From DAIOXA01 sp050949165 (GTDB lineage Bacteria > Bacillota > Proteinivoracia > UBA4975), in NCBI GenBank assembly GCA_050949165.1, contig JBMNFF010000001.1, forward strand, positions 558,001 through 622,000: a DNA stretch of 64,000 nucleotides. The letters run 5' to 3'. The translations under genes and the position numbers were made by a program. Positions 42,112-50,669 of this stretch are shown here, one piece after another; within the stretch, counting starts at the first letter, position 1, and the number at the start of each line of letters is the position of its first letter. Under the pieces are notes generated by a model, which had not been told where the DNA came from, did not search any database, and saw only the letters and a program-made list of their open reading frames with translations.

Positions 42112-44731
42112 CGGTGTTTCCCCCTTTTAACAGGCTGGCGGCCAGGGCCAATTCTTGTTCCCGGGTAGCGACCTCGCCGTCGAGGCGGGCCATCCGCACT
42201 TCCCTCAATATCCGCCCCACTTCCGGGCCTGGCTGGACGCCCATGGACAACAGGTCGTGACCGTCGATGCTGATTTCGACAACAGCCAGCCTTTCCAAGT
42301 ACAGCATGATCCGAGAGCGCAGAGCCGCCTCCCCGGAGTTTACTGCCAGCAGGGCCAGCAGAGCTGCCACCGGCAGGGGGCGCAGGAGATTGTAGATCTC
42401 GCTGGGAGGTAAATCCCGCTTTAGTTCTTGGCTCACTGGCTCGATTTCTTGGGATATCATTTGAATCGTCTTCTCTTCTTTAGGCGTCAAGCCCAGGCGC
42501 TGGGCTGCCGCAGCCCGCTGGACCTGGGGGATGCTGTTCAGGAGCAGGAAAGGATAGACCAGCCAGCTTTCAGTTTCAGCCAGGTTTTGCTCCCTGGCCC
42601 ATTGCACTACCCGGGCAGCCGCCAGCAATTGGGCGTCCAATTCCGGCGGCCATTCCCCACTCCCCAAAATGGATTTCATCACCCCTAAATCCCTGGCCAT
42701 GGTCAAGAGGGCAGGGACATTGCTCTCATGGAAGATTATTCGAAACTCCCTGCCCAGGCGGGCCGCAGGGGTCTTGGCCAGCATATTGTCCTGGATGGCG
42801 GTCTCCATAAAGCCCCGGGTCTCTTCCTCCAGCTTAAAGCCATAGCGGCAGGCAAAGCGGATAGCCCGGAGAATTCTGGTTGGGTCTTCGACAAAACTCA
42901 GGTTGTACAAGACCCGAATCAGACCGGCCTGCAGGTCGTCATAGCCGCCGAAGAAATCCAGGAACTTGCCGAAGCTGCCGCTGTTCAGGGAAAAGGCCAG
43001 AGTGTTGATGGTGAAATCCCGGCGGTACAAATCATGCTTGATGGTGGCCTGCTCGACCTCGGGGGAAGCGGCGGGAAACTGGTAAAACTCCATCCTGGCG
43101 GTGGCAAAATCTATTTGAAAGCCATCGGAGAGGGTCAAAGTCGCAGTCCCGAACTCCGGGTGGACATTGAGCTTTCCCCCCAAGAGGGGGGGCAGCAGGT
43201 TGGCGAACTCCACGGCGTTTTCTTCTACAGCCAAATCCAGGTCATAATTGGACAAACCCAACACCAGGTCCCGGACAAACCCGCCCACGGCGTAGACCTT
43301 AAAGCCTTCCTTTGCCGCCTTCTGACCCAAGAGGAGCAGAAGACCCTGTATCCGCTTGGGCAGGCGGTCGTTGATGAGGTCCGTCAGATTATCCCGAAAC
43401 GGCGCGATCCGGTAGTCGCCGGCGCTGAACAGGGGCTTATGCCAGCGGGGTGCGCTCTCTCCGTGGATCCTGCGCAGGACGTCGGTGCGGGTTATTATCC
43501 CAACCAGCTGGCCCTTTTCCAGCACCGGCACCCGGCCGATGTCGTTTTGAATGATCAGCCGGGTAACATCCTCGATGCTCATCTCGGGGTTAGCGGAAAT
43601 GACATTCCGGGACATGTAGCCCCGGACGGGGGCATGGCCCAATTCATGGCGCATGGCCTTTTCAATGTCCCGGCGGGAGACAATGCCCACCACTACTTGA
43701 TTGCCGTCGATGACGGGCATGCCGGTATGTCCATACCTGAGGAGGAGGCGGTGGGCCTCGGCCACGGTGGTGTCTTCGGAAATGGTCTTTACAGGCGCAG
43801 ACATCAGGTCCCTGGCTACAAGCCCCTTGGGCAGCCGCGCTTCCAGGAGAGCCTTGACCCGGTCCAGCATTTCAGGGGGAGTGACGTCTTTCTTGGTCAA
43901 AGTGACAGCGGCGGCGTGGCCCTTTACCCCCAAAGGTTCCAGTACTTCCAACATGTCCAGATCGGGACGCTGGCTGCGGGCAACCAGGTGCACCCTCTTT
44001 TCCATCTGGACGATGCTGATGGCCAGGTCACAGTCTTCCAGTTCGGCCAGGCGCTGGGTCAGCAAGCCCAATCCACCCACGAATTGCTCAAGAGTCGCAA
44101 CGGTGATGAGAATGTTGCGCCCGTTTATCTTCAGGGTTATGGCGTCGCTGAGCAGGGCTTCAAATAACTCCTTCTGCTCGCCGCTTAAGGGGATGTTTAT
44201 GTACTTGCTGACCTCGGCCAGGCTGGCGCCCTGCTCCAACAGCCAGGTTGCAGCCTTCAGATCCCGGACTGTGGTGCTCAGGCTGGTCAGACAGCGGGTG
44301 TCCTCATATATACCCAATAAAAACAAGGTGGCTTCAAAGGGAGAAATGGAGATATTGGCCTGCTGCAGACCTTCCACCAGGATGGTGGTAGCCGCCCCCA
44401 GACGCTGGCGAATGCCAGGGCCCGGCTGGTCAAAGGGCGGGTGATGATCGTAGACGATGACCTGTTCTGCCCTTTGGCAGAGCCAGGCCGCATCGCCCAG
44501 GCGCTGACAGTCCGGGGCATCAACTATGTAGAGCTTTGCTATCTTGGTCAGGGGCAACTGGTCGGTTCTGTACAGTCGCAGAGAATCCCTGTGCAAGGCG
44601 ATAAATTGGCGCACGCCCGGACGCTGGCTGCCGACCAAGATCATTTTGGCGCCGGAATGCAGTTTTGAGCAAGCTACCATGGCAGCTAAAGCGTCAAAAT
44701 CCGTGCCCATATGACTGACAATGACCTCCAC
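42101..44731 (-). CDS. Multidomain tRNA nucleotidyltransferase: DHH phosphoesterase, CBS pair, polyA-polymerase domain
   Basis: 876 residues. The N-terminal DHH domain (1-300) has 'SHMGTDFDALAA', 'IVDAPDC' and 'VYDHHPP'. Two CBS domains span about 310-430. The class II nucleotidyltransferase (about 460-870) has 'AVGGFVRDLVLGLSNYDLDLAVE', with the two catalytic Asp residues, and 'RDFTINTLAF'. Such fusions may add A or CCA to tRNA 3' ends, with the DHH part possibly removing nucleotides. CCA is already encoded in the three tRNAs seen here, so repair or A-adding are options. It overlaps the M50 gene by 11 bp. Confidence 0.9.
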   Translation of the reverse strand: MEVIVSHMGTDFDALAAMVACSKLHSGAKMILVGSQRPGVRQFIALHRDSLRLYRTDQLPLTKIAKLYIVDAPDCQRLGDAAWLCQRAEQVIVYDHHPPFDQPGPGIRQRLGAATTILVEGLQQANISISPFEATLFLLGIYEDTRCLTSLSTTVRDLKAATWLLEQGASLAEVSKYINIPLSGEQKELFEALLSDAITLKINGRNILITVATLEQFVGGLGLLTQRLAELEDCDLAISIVQMEKRVHLVARSQRPDLDMLEVLEPLGVKGHAAAVTLTKKDVTPPEMLDRVKALLEARLPKGLVARDLMSAPVKTISEDTTVAEAHRLLLRYGHTGMPVIDGNQVVVGIVSRRDIEKAMRHELGHAPVRGYMSRNVISANPEMSIEDVTRLIIQNDIGRVPVLEKGQLVGIITRTDVLRRIHGESAPRWHKPLFSAGDYRIAPFRDNLTDLINDRLPKRIQGLLLLLGQKAAKEGFKVYAVGGFVRDLVLGLSNYDLDLAVEENAVEFANLLPPLLGGKLNVHPEFGTATLTLSDGFQIDFATARMEFYQFPAASPEVEQATIKHDLYRRDFTINTLAFSLNSGSFGKFLDFFGGYDDLQAGLIRVLYNLSFVEDPTRILRAIRFACRYGFKLEEETRGFMETAIQDNMLAKTPAARLGREFRIIFHESNVPALLTMARDLGVMKSILGSGEWPPELDAQLLAAARVVQWAREQNLAETESWLVYPFLLLNSIPQVQRAAAAQRLGLTPKEEKTIQMISQEIEPVSQELKRDLPPSEIYNLLRPLPVAALLALLAVNSGEAALRSRIMLYLERLAVVEISIDGHDLLSMGVQPGPEVGRILREVRMARLDGEVATREQELALAASLLKGGNTGVS

Positions 44732-44868
44732 AGCCTCACCCCCAAAATGGCTTAAGAGTTATTATATCACATTTTCTGGGCAATGGGTTGCCGCCCCCTT
44801 ACCCCCCTGACAAATTTGTTCTATAATAAGTACATGCCTTACAATCTCAAACAGACAGGAGGATAATG

Positions 44869-46078
44869 ATGCAGGATCTTCTGATTACCAACGCGCAGAT
44901 TTGGACCCTGGCAGGAGAAGTCATAGACAATGGTTACCTCACAGCCAAAGACGGCAAGATAACTGAAGTCAAGCAGGGGCCCCCGCCCGCAGATCTTCAG
45001 GCGATCAATGTCTTTGATGCCCAGGGCCAGATCCTGATGCCCGGCTTGGTGGACTGCCACACCCATCTCATGGAGTACGCCACCAGCGAAGTCCACAAGA
45101 CCCAGGGCCAGGCCCAGGCCATGGCCGGCGTGGCCAATTTGCTGCTGGCCCTTAAATCGGGGATTGTCGCCCTGGGTGAACATCACCTGGGCCATCCCGT
45201 CCTGGCCCAGCCCCTGGAAGTGTACCAGAGGATTGCCAGAGAGCTGCCCATGACGGTGGAACTGGCCTTCGGCAGTTGTTGGCTGGGCTTTGAACCGGCG
45301 GTGCTGACGGCGGCCACCCGACCGGGACAGGCCTTCACCGAGGACATCCTCACCGATGAAGACTACAATACTATGGCTGCTGCGTCAGACTTTGCAGGGG
45401 AAAACTTCTTCCTCAACTACACCTGTGCCAACGCTCCCCTGTCCGCAGTCCCCCACGCAGGAGAGACTACCATAAGTTCGGACAAGCTCAAGCATATCGT
45501 GGACATCTTCCATAGCCAGGGCAAAAAAATCGGCGCCCACATCGAAGGCGATGAGAGCGCCCGCATGTTTATAGAAGCCGGCGGCGATGTCATCCACCAC
45601 GGTCATGGAATCAGCCCGGAAATTGGCGCCCTTATGGCAGAAAACCAGGTTCATTTAGTGGTAACCCCTCTGGCAGGCACCAGCAAGCGCCCCACCTCTC
45701 CCCAGGAGGCCTACGGCTTCTACAAGCAAGGAGTGTTCATGGCCCTGGCCAGCGACTCGTACATCCCTCCCCACCCCGAAGCGGATTGGATCGACCTGCC
45801 CAAGGACCACCTGGCCGGTCCCGCCGACTTCCTGACCATCTGCCAGCCCGTAATGCAAGTACTTCCTGGAGCAAGGGGTGACCAAAGAAGAGGCGTTAAA
45901 GCTCATCACCGTCAATGGCCGCAAAATCCTTCGTCCCCAGGAGCCCGACGCCACCCTCACCACCGGCCGCCCCGCCGACATGATCCTTTCTAAAGCATTG
46001 CCGGGGATAGAGACCACCTCCCCCGAGGACATTTCCCTGGTCATCACCCGGGGCCAGGTCCAGGTAAACAGACTATAG
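44869..46078 (+). pseudogene. Amidohydrolase with single-base frameshift
   Basis: Metal-dependent hydrolase of the cytosine deaminase/imidazolonepropionase type: 'GLVDCHTHLMEY' gives the HxH, 'GAHIEGDESA' and 'VIHHGHGI' further ligands, and 'MALASDSYIPPH' the catalytic Asp. ATG 44869 is six bases after AGGAGG. At 45859 one extra G moves the frame: after 'CQPVMQ' the right continuation 'YFLEQGVTKEEALKLITVNGRKIL' is found in the next frame and ends at 46078. The gene is full length otherwise (about 403 residues if repaired), so this is a recent mutation or a sequencing error. Confidence 0.8.
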
Positions 46079-46834
46079 GGTGCTGATTGCCATCCCTCCG
46101 GCCAGGGCAAGCAGGAAGCTGAGCAGCGTTCCCACCAAGTAGTATTCGGCAAACTGCTTTTTGGAGAGTTCACTGAAGCGGGCGATGGACTTGGCGGCGA
46201 AGACGACGCCGATGGCCGAGATATTCCCCGTCGCCGCCAGGATGAGGATGAGGGTGCGCTCCAGAATTCCTATGTATTTTCCCGCCGCCACTCCCTTTTC
46301 CTGGCCGTCGACGGCATATCCGGGGAAGACCTGGTCCAGGGCAATGCGTATCAGCACCGCACCGCCAAAGGCCACCAGGATATAGATGGAGATCCCGGCC
46401 ACAACCCTCTCCGCCCCGGGAAACCGGCCCAGGGGGGCAAGCACCTTGGTGTAGAATCCAGCCACAGCCGTGTCCACCGGCCTGTCCAGCAGGCGCCAAA
46501 TCCAAAGCAAGCTCAATATGTGCAGGAGCTGATCGATGATCAGCCCCGGCACCCCGGGCCGCGCCTCCCTCTTTCTCACTTTGGAACAGAGGGCGCGGCC
46601 CTTGTTTTTCAGCCAGTCCAAGGCCAAGTGCACCGCGGTCACCAGCGCCGCCGCCAAGAGGGCGCCCCGCCAGCCGTAAAAGTGAATGGCCAGCAAAGTG
46701 CAGGCAAACACTGCCGCACCGTGCCAGAAATAACCCCGCCATTTGTTTTGGCACTTGGCGGAACTGACGGCAGCGGTTTGCAGGATAAAGTCCGCCACCC
46801 CATGGGCCAATAAAAGCAGCCAAAAGAAGAGCAT
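46073..46834 (-). CDS. DUF3307 membrane protein
   Basis: 253 residues from ATG 46834 after GGAGGGAGAG. 'LLLAHGVADFILQT' is the DUF3307 start, and 'HLALDWLKNK' a later family segment; about six membrane spans. DUF3307 genes are often next to SatD-family genes, as here (15 bp downstream). Function unknown. Its 3' end overlaps the convergent amidohydrolase by six bases. Confidence 0.8.
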   Translation of the reverse strand: MLFFWLLLLAHGVADFILQTAAVSSAKCQNKWRGYFWHGAAVFACTLLAIHFYGWRGALLAAALVTAVHLALDWLKNKGRALCSKVRKREARPGVPGLIIDQLLHILSLLWIWRLLDRPVDTAVAGFYTKVLAPLGRFPGAERVVAGISIYILVAFGGAVLIRIALDQVFPGYAVDGQEKGVAAGKYIGILERTLILILAATGNISAIGVVFAAKSIARFSELSKKQFAEYYLVGTLLSFLLALAGGMAISTL

Positions 46835-46849
46835 GCTCTCCCTCCTCAC

Positions 46850-47499
46850 CTAATATTGGGTGAAATTCAGTTTCTCACCCCAATTGGGGTGCAGGAGCAG
46901 GTTCTCCAGTTGGGACAAGCCCAGCTCGGCCTGGCGGACCTGGTTCCAATGGGCAGCCTTGCACCGTTTCTGCACATTCTGGGCGGCCACCCCCAAGACC
47001 TTTGCAGCAGCGGCAAAGGTCCCCGCCTGTTCATAGGTCATCACTGCTTCCCACTGCCCGGGGGTCCAGCGGTTGGTTATTGTGTCCAGGAGGAGCCAGG
47101 CAGTATTGATCAGCGTATCCAGCCCCTCTTCCCCGGTGACAACCCGGGTCGCCGGCTCCTTGCCGGCGGCAATGCTCTCCAGGGCCTGGCGGGCCCGGAA
47201 GAAGGCAGGGCCGTTCATTTTCCAGGGGTCGGCCCCAAGTCTGCCTTCATGGTACCCTATCCCGATGCCGATTCGCAGTTTATGGGGCTTACATAGCCAG
47301 CGCAGGCTGCGCACCAATTGGGGCGCCGACAGCCACCCCGCCATGACCCCCTGCACTTCATCTCCCCGGGAAATTGTAAAGGGAATCAGCAGATTGGGAC
47401 GGACCAGCCCGCTGCAGGCTGTCGAGCCAGGGCATCCTGATTGAGCCCGGCCTTACGGGAGCCGATGATGTCGGCGGTTATTACGGTTATCTTCTGCAT
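46850..47499 (-). pseudogene. SatD-family protein with a frameshift near the N-terminus
   Basis: From ATG 47499 (after AGGGGTGATGTTT) the frame gives 'MQKITVITADIIGSRKAGLNQDALARQ', a SatD-like start, then hits a stop. The rest, 'LVRPNLLIPFTISRGDEVQGVMAGW' and on to a helix-turn-helix-like C-terminus ('TFAAAAKVLGVAAQNVQKRCKAAHW'), is in the frame ending at 46850. Loss of one base near 47425 explains this. About 216 residues if repaired, the normal SatD length. SatD proteins are poorly characterised. Confidence 0.7.
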
Positions 47500-47501
47500 A
47501 A

Positions 47502-47555
47502 ACATCACCCCTAACAGGGTTAACCTTTCCAATTAACCCTCCTAGGGGTGATATT
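47502..47555. promoter_or_regulatory. Long imperfect palindrome before the satD remnant
   Basis: The 23-bp arm 47502-47524 and the arm 47533-47555 are reverse complements at 20 of 23 positions, with 9 bases between. Each arm contains TTAACCCT and TAGGGGTGAT. It overlaps the satD ribosome-site region, so it may be an operator for a dimeric or tetrameric regulator, possibly SatD itself. Confidence 0.5.
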
Positions 47556-47650
47556 CTCTATTTAGGGGCAAATCCCTGCCGCCAACTGTGACAATTTGCA
47601 GGTACCGCCGGGCTGAAACGGAGGCCTCGGTGGCGCGCTGCTGGCAGCTT

Positions 47651-47681
47651 GCGACAATCTGAAGCGTCCCCGGTGTCACGG
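47651..47681. repeat. Dispersed palindromic repeat, copy 2
   Basis: GCGACAATCTGAAGCGTCCC and then CGGTGTCACGG; same core and ends as 17246-17276. It directly abuts the stop codon of the activase gene. Confidence 0.7.
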
Positions 47682-48656
47682 TTAACCGGTGCGGGAGTCG
47701 GCGAGGGCCGACCACTTGCCGCAGCGGTCTCCCCAGCGGGCCACCACGGCATCTTCGCAGGCCAGTTCCACAATCTCGCAATTGTTGGCGCAGTCAGGGC
47801 AGCAGAAACTGCGGCTGCTGTGGTCCTTTTCGCTGACAGCCAGCCCCAGGAAAGCCGTTGACTTATCCTTGACCTGGGCCCGGGCCAGGAGAGCGGCTCC
47901 CAGGGCGCCCATGACTCCGTGATGTTGGGGCACCACCACCTCAAGACCCAAGGCCTTTTCAAAGGCCCTTTTTATTCCTGCATTGGCCGCCACCCCGCCC
48001 TGAAAGACCACGGGTGCCTGCAGGTTCTTGCCCTTGGCCAGGTTGTTGAGGTAGTTGCGAACCAGGGCGTCGCAGAGGCCGGCGATGATGTCCTGCAGGC
48101 TGTTGCCCAGCTGCTGCTTGTGGATCATGTCGGATTCGGCAAAGACCGAACAGCGCCCGGCAATGCGCACGGGGTTTTGGGATTCCAGGGCCAGCTGGCC
48201 AAATTCCTCGATGGGGATTCCCAACCGGGCGGCTTGCTGATCCAGGAAGGAGCCGGTACCCGCCGCACACACGCTGTTCATGGCAAAGTCCACCACCACG
48301 CCGTGGCGGAGGATTATGAGCTTGGAATCCTGCCCCCCTATTTCCAGCACGGTGTTGACCCCGGGACAGGCGTGGCCGGCGGCCACGGCGTGGGCTGTAA
48401 TCTCATTCTTGACCACATCGGCCCCCACCAGCACGGCGGCCAGGTTGCGGCCGCTGCCGGTGGCCCCCACACCGGCAATTCTCTGCCCGAGGGACAGGAA
48501 ATCACCCAGTTCTCTGAGACCCGATTTTACCGTCTTGATGGGCTGACCCCGGGTCCGGAGATAGGAACTGTAGACCAAATTTCCGCCCTGGTCCAGGAGG
48601 GCGAAATTGGTGCTGACAGAGCCAACGTCCAGCCCGAGATACAGTTTTTCAGCCAT
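47682..48656 (-). CDS. Acyl-CoA dehydratase activase-type ATPase (BadF/BadG/BcrA/BcrD family)
   Basis: 324 residues from ATG 48656. ASKHA-fold ATPase: 'YLGLDVGSVSTNFALLD' (phosphate 1), 'GVGATGSGR', 'EIGGQDSKLI' and 'FQGGVAANAGIKRAFE'. 'NSVCAAGTGSFLDQQAARLG' supplies a cysteine for the bridging [4Fe-4S] cluster; a CPDCANNC motif near the C-terminus adds more. Such activases drive one electron into 2-hydroxyacyl-CoA dehydratases. The genes upstream are DUF2229 proteins rather than a classical dehydratase, so the client is uncertain. Confidence 0.85.
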   Translation of the reverse strand: MAEKLYLGLDVGSVSTNFALLDQGGNLVYSSYLRTRGQPIKTVKSGLRELGDFLSLGQRIAGVGATGSGRNLAAVLVGADVVKNEITAHAVAAGHACPGVNTVLEIGGQDSKLIILRHGVVVDFAMNSVCAAGTGSFLDQQAARLGIPIEEFGQLALESQNPVRIAGRCSVFAESDMIHKQQLGNSLQDIIAGLCDALVRNYLNNLAKGKNLQAPVVFQGGVAANAGIKRAFEKALGLEVVVPQHHGVMGALGAALLARAQVKDKSTAFLGLAVSEKDHSSRSFCCPDCANNCEIVELACEDAVVARWGDRCGKWSALADSRTG

Positions 48657-49743
48657 GGGGAGACAACACCTTCCTTCCCGAGGGGGCGAGAATGTCCACA
48701 AAGGCCTCCAGCCGGGTCTGGAAACCCGCCTCCCCTGAATGTTCATCCATGGAAAAGCAGACCAGGGGCAGGCGGTGCTGGGCGGCGATCTTGTGCATTA
48801 TGCCCCGGGCCACGATCTCCGGGGTGCAGGTAAAGGGGTAAACGTGGATGACCCCATCCATTCCCTCTTGGGCCGCCTTGAGGGTTTCCCCCACCGAATG
48901 CTGGCCGTGGCCGCCGACAAAGCAGCTGAGATAGGGCCTGGCGATTTTTTCGGCGCTTTCCCGACGGCGCAAACGCAGGAAATCCAGGAAGATGTTGACC
49001 TTCAGCCATTCGGAAATCCAGACGTGGCGGACCACCTCGACTCCCAAATGGCCCAACCGCTCCTCAATATGCAGGTTGGCCGCGGGTTCCGCCAGCAAGT
49101 AGACCTCTCCTACCAGGGCCACCTTGGGGGGATGCAGGTCCGACTGGGGCAGGCTGTGCATCTCCGCCAGACCGGCCCGGGTGACCTTGCGCACCTGGGC
49201 GAAGCTGGCTGCCTCATCGATGTCCCGGAGGCTGCGCCGGTAGATTTCGCCAAAGCGGGCCCGATCCCGGACCCGAGGCCGCAGCTTCAGGCCGGCCCGG
49301 TGAATTTCGTCGCAGGCCTGGAGTTTGACCAGGGCCAGGTAGATAGCCCTGGCCAGGGTCCACCAGGAATTATCGCCCTTTAGAACCCTGGCCGCCGCCA
49401 GCACCTCCCGGGCATGGCCCAGGGGCGGCTCGATGACCACCATGGTGAATTCATAGCCCAGGGACTTGAGGATATCCCGCTGGACCTGGGCATAGTAGCC
49501 GAAGCGGCAGGGGCCGATGCCTCCACCCATTACCAAGGTGTCGGCGCCCAGCTCCAGGGCCTCGATGAAATTGCCCAAGCCCAGCTTGAGGGGATAGCAG
49601 GCAAATTCCGGCCCATGACGGGCGCCCAGGCTGATGGTCTTGCGGGTGATGGGCGGGGGAACTATGACCTCATGGCCCAGCTCGGCAAAGAGGGCCCGGA
49701 GGGGTATGGAGCAGTATCCCAGATGGGGGAAGGCGATCTTCAG
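48649..49743 (-). CDS. DUF2229/HgdB-like activase-related protein, copy with CTG start
   Basis: 365 residues from CTG 49743: '(M)KIAFPHLGYCSIPLRALF'. GGAGGG is eight bases upstream and the CTG overlaps the preceding gene's TGA (CTGA), the same coupling as an ATGA overlap. No ATG, GTG or TTG gives this N-terminus; the first TTG (49578) would cut off 55 conserved-looking residues including 'RHGPEFACYPLKLG'. The two cysteines of 'GYCS' and 'FACYP', and 'GIGPCRFG', are typical cluster ligands of this family. The gene overlaps the activase start by 8 bp. Confidence 0.8.
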   Translation of the reverse strand: MKIAFPHLGYCSIPLRALFAELGHEVIVPPPITRKTISLGARHGPEFACYPLKLGLGNFIEALELGADTLVMGGGIGPCRFGYYAQVQRDILKSLGYEFTMVVIEPPLGHAREVLAAARVLKGDNSWWTLARAIYLALVKLQACDEIHRAGLKLRPRVRDRARFGEIYRRSLRDIDEAASFAQVRKVTRAGLAEMHSLPQSDLHPPKVALVGEVYLLAEPAANLHIEERLGHLGVEVVRHVWISEWLKVNIFLDFLRLRRRESAEKIARPYLSCFVGGHGQHSVGETLKAAQEGMDGVIHVYPFTCTPEIVARGIMHKIAAQHRLPLVCFSMDEHSGEAGFQTRLEAFVDILAPSGRKVLSPHG

Positions 49744-50657
49744 GAGACATCCCTCCAGTTCAACATATCCACGAAGGCTTCCACCCGGGTGGCCAGGCCG
49801 GTTCCCGAGGAATGCTCATCCAGGATAATGGCCATCAGGGGGATGTCGGAGCGGGCAAAGCGCCGCTGGATGATCTCGGTGACCAGGGAATCGGGACCGC
49901 AGCCAAAGGAGGCCACCAGGATGACGCCGTCCACCGCCTTGCTCTGCATGCAGTAGAAGGCGGCCCCCACCACATCCCGGCCATAGGACCAAAACAAGTC
50001 TTTGCTGAGCCCCTTGGCCCCCTCATTGATTTGCTCCCTGCTGAAGTTCTCCACCGTCACCGGCGTCACCCCCAAGTGGCTGAGCTGTTTGAGGAGGCCG
50101 AAGTTGACGTACTCGTCAAAGATATTATAGGAATGGCCCAGAACGGCGACCCGCTTGCCCAGGCTGGGCAAAGCCAGGGCGCCGGCCAGCTGGCGTTGAT
50201 ACTCCACCTGAACCCGGGCGGCCCTGCCCAGGGCACGCCAAAAATGCCAGGGGTTCCTGATCAGCGTCCCCCCGCTCCTGAGCCCCTCCCGCCACAGCCT
50301 GAGCTTGCCCCAGCTCAAATTGACGGTGGGGCTGACGACGGGAACGCTGCCAAATTTGCTCCTGACCATATCGGGCAGGCCCAGGAACTTGGGACAGATA
50401 TAGCGCTTCCTTTCCAGGCTGACCACCCGGGGAATAAAGAGAGCGTCGATATTCTGCTCCAGCAGACACTGGATGTGGCCCATCATGACCTTGACGGGCA
50501 GGCATACTTCATCCTCGCACAGGGCCAGCCCCTTCTCCAACTTCAGCTTATTTGTCGCAGAACTGACCAGGACCTCTGCCCCATTTACGGTCAGTAATTT
50601 TTCCAGCGCCGGGCGAAAATTATAGTACAACAGGGCCCGGGGCAAGCCGATACGCAT
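49740..50657 (-). CDS. DUF2229-family acyl-CoA dehydratase activase-related protein
   Basis: 305 residues beginning 'MRIGLPRALLYYNFRPALEKLL', the DUF2229 signature, with 'LCEDEVCLPVKVMMGH' (two cysteines) and 'YICPKFLGLPDMVRS', then 'ASFGCGPDSLV' and 'ILDEHSSGTGLATRVEAF'. Together with the next two genes it makes a three-gene unit found in many Clostridia: two 2-hydroxyglutaryl-CoA dehydratase D-like halves plus an ATPase. It starts 13 bp after the SpoVAF-type gene, placing the unit at the tail of the spoVA operon. Confidence 0.85.
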   Translation of the reverse strand: MRIGLPRALLYYNFRPALEKLLTVNGAEVLVSSATNKLKLEKGLALCEDEVCLPVKVMMGHIQCLLEQNIDALFIPRVVSLERKRYICPKFLGLPDMVRSKFGSVPVVSPTVNLSWGKLRLWREGLRSGGTLIRNPWHFWRALGRAARVQVEYQRQLAGALALPSLGKRVAVLGHSYNIFDEYVNFGLLKQLSHLGVTPVTVENFSREQINEGAKGLSKDLFWSYGRDVVGAAFYCMQSKAVDGVILVASFGCGPDSLVTEIIQRRFARSDIPLMAIILDEHSSGTGLATRVEAFVDMLNWRDVS

Positions 50658-50669
50658 AACACTCCTCCT

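Noticed and set aside
42728..44167. 479-codon plus-strand frame opposite the tRNA nucleotidyltransferase
   Set aside because: Antisense shadow; no domains and no start signals.
47682..50657. Complete 2-hydroxyacyl-CoA dehydratase operon
   Set aside because: The activase is present, but its neighbours are DUF2229-type proteins and there is no CoA-transferase or classical dehydratase gene.
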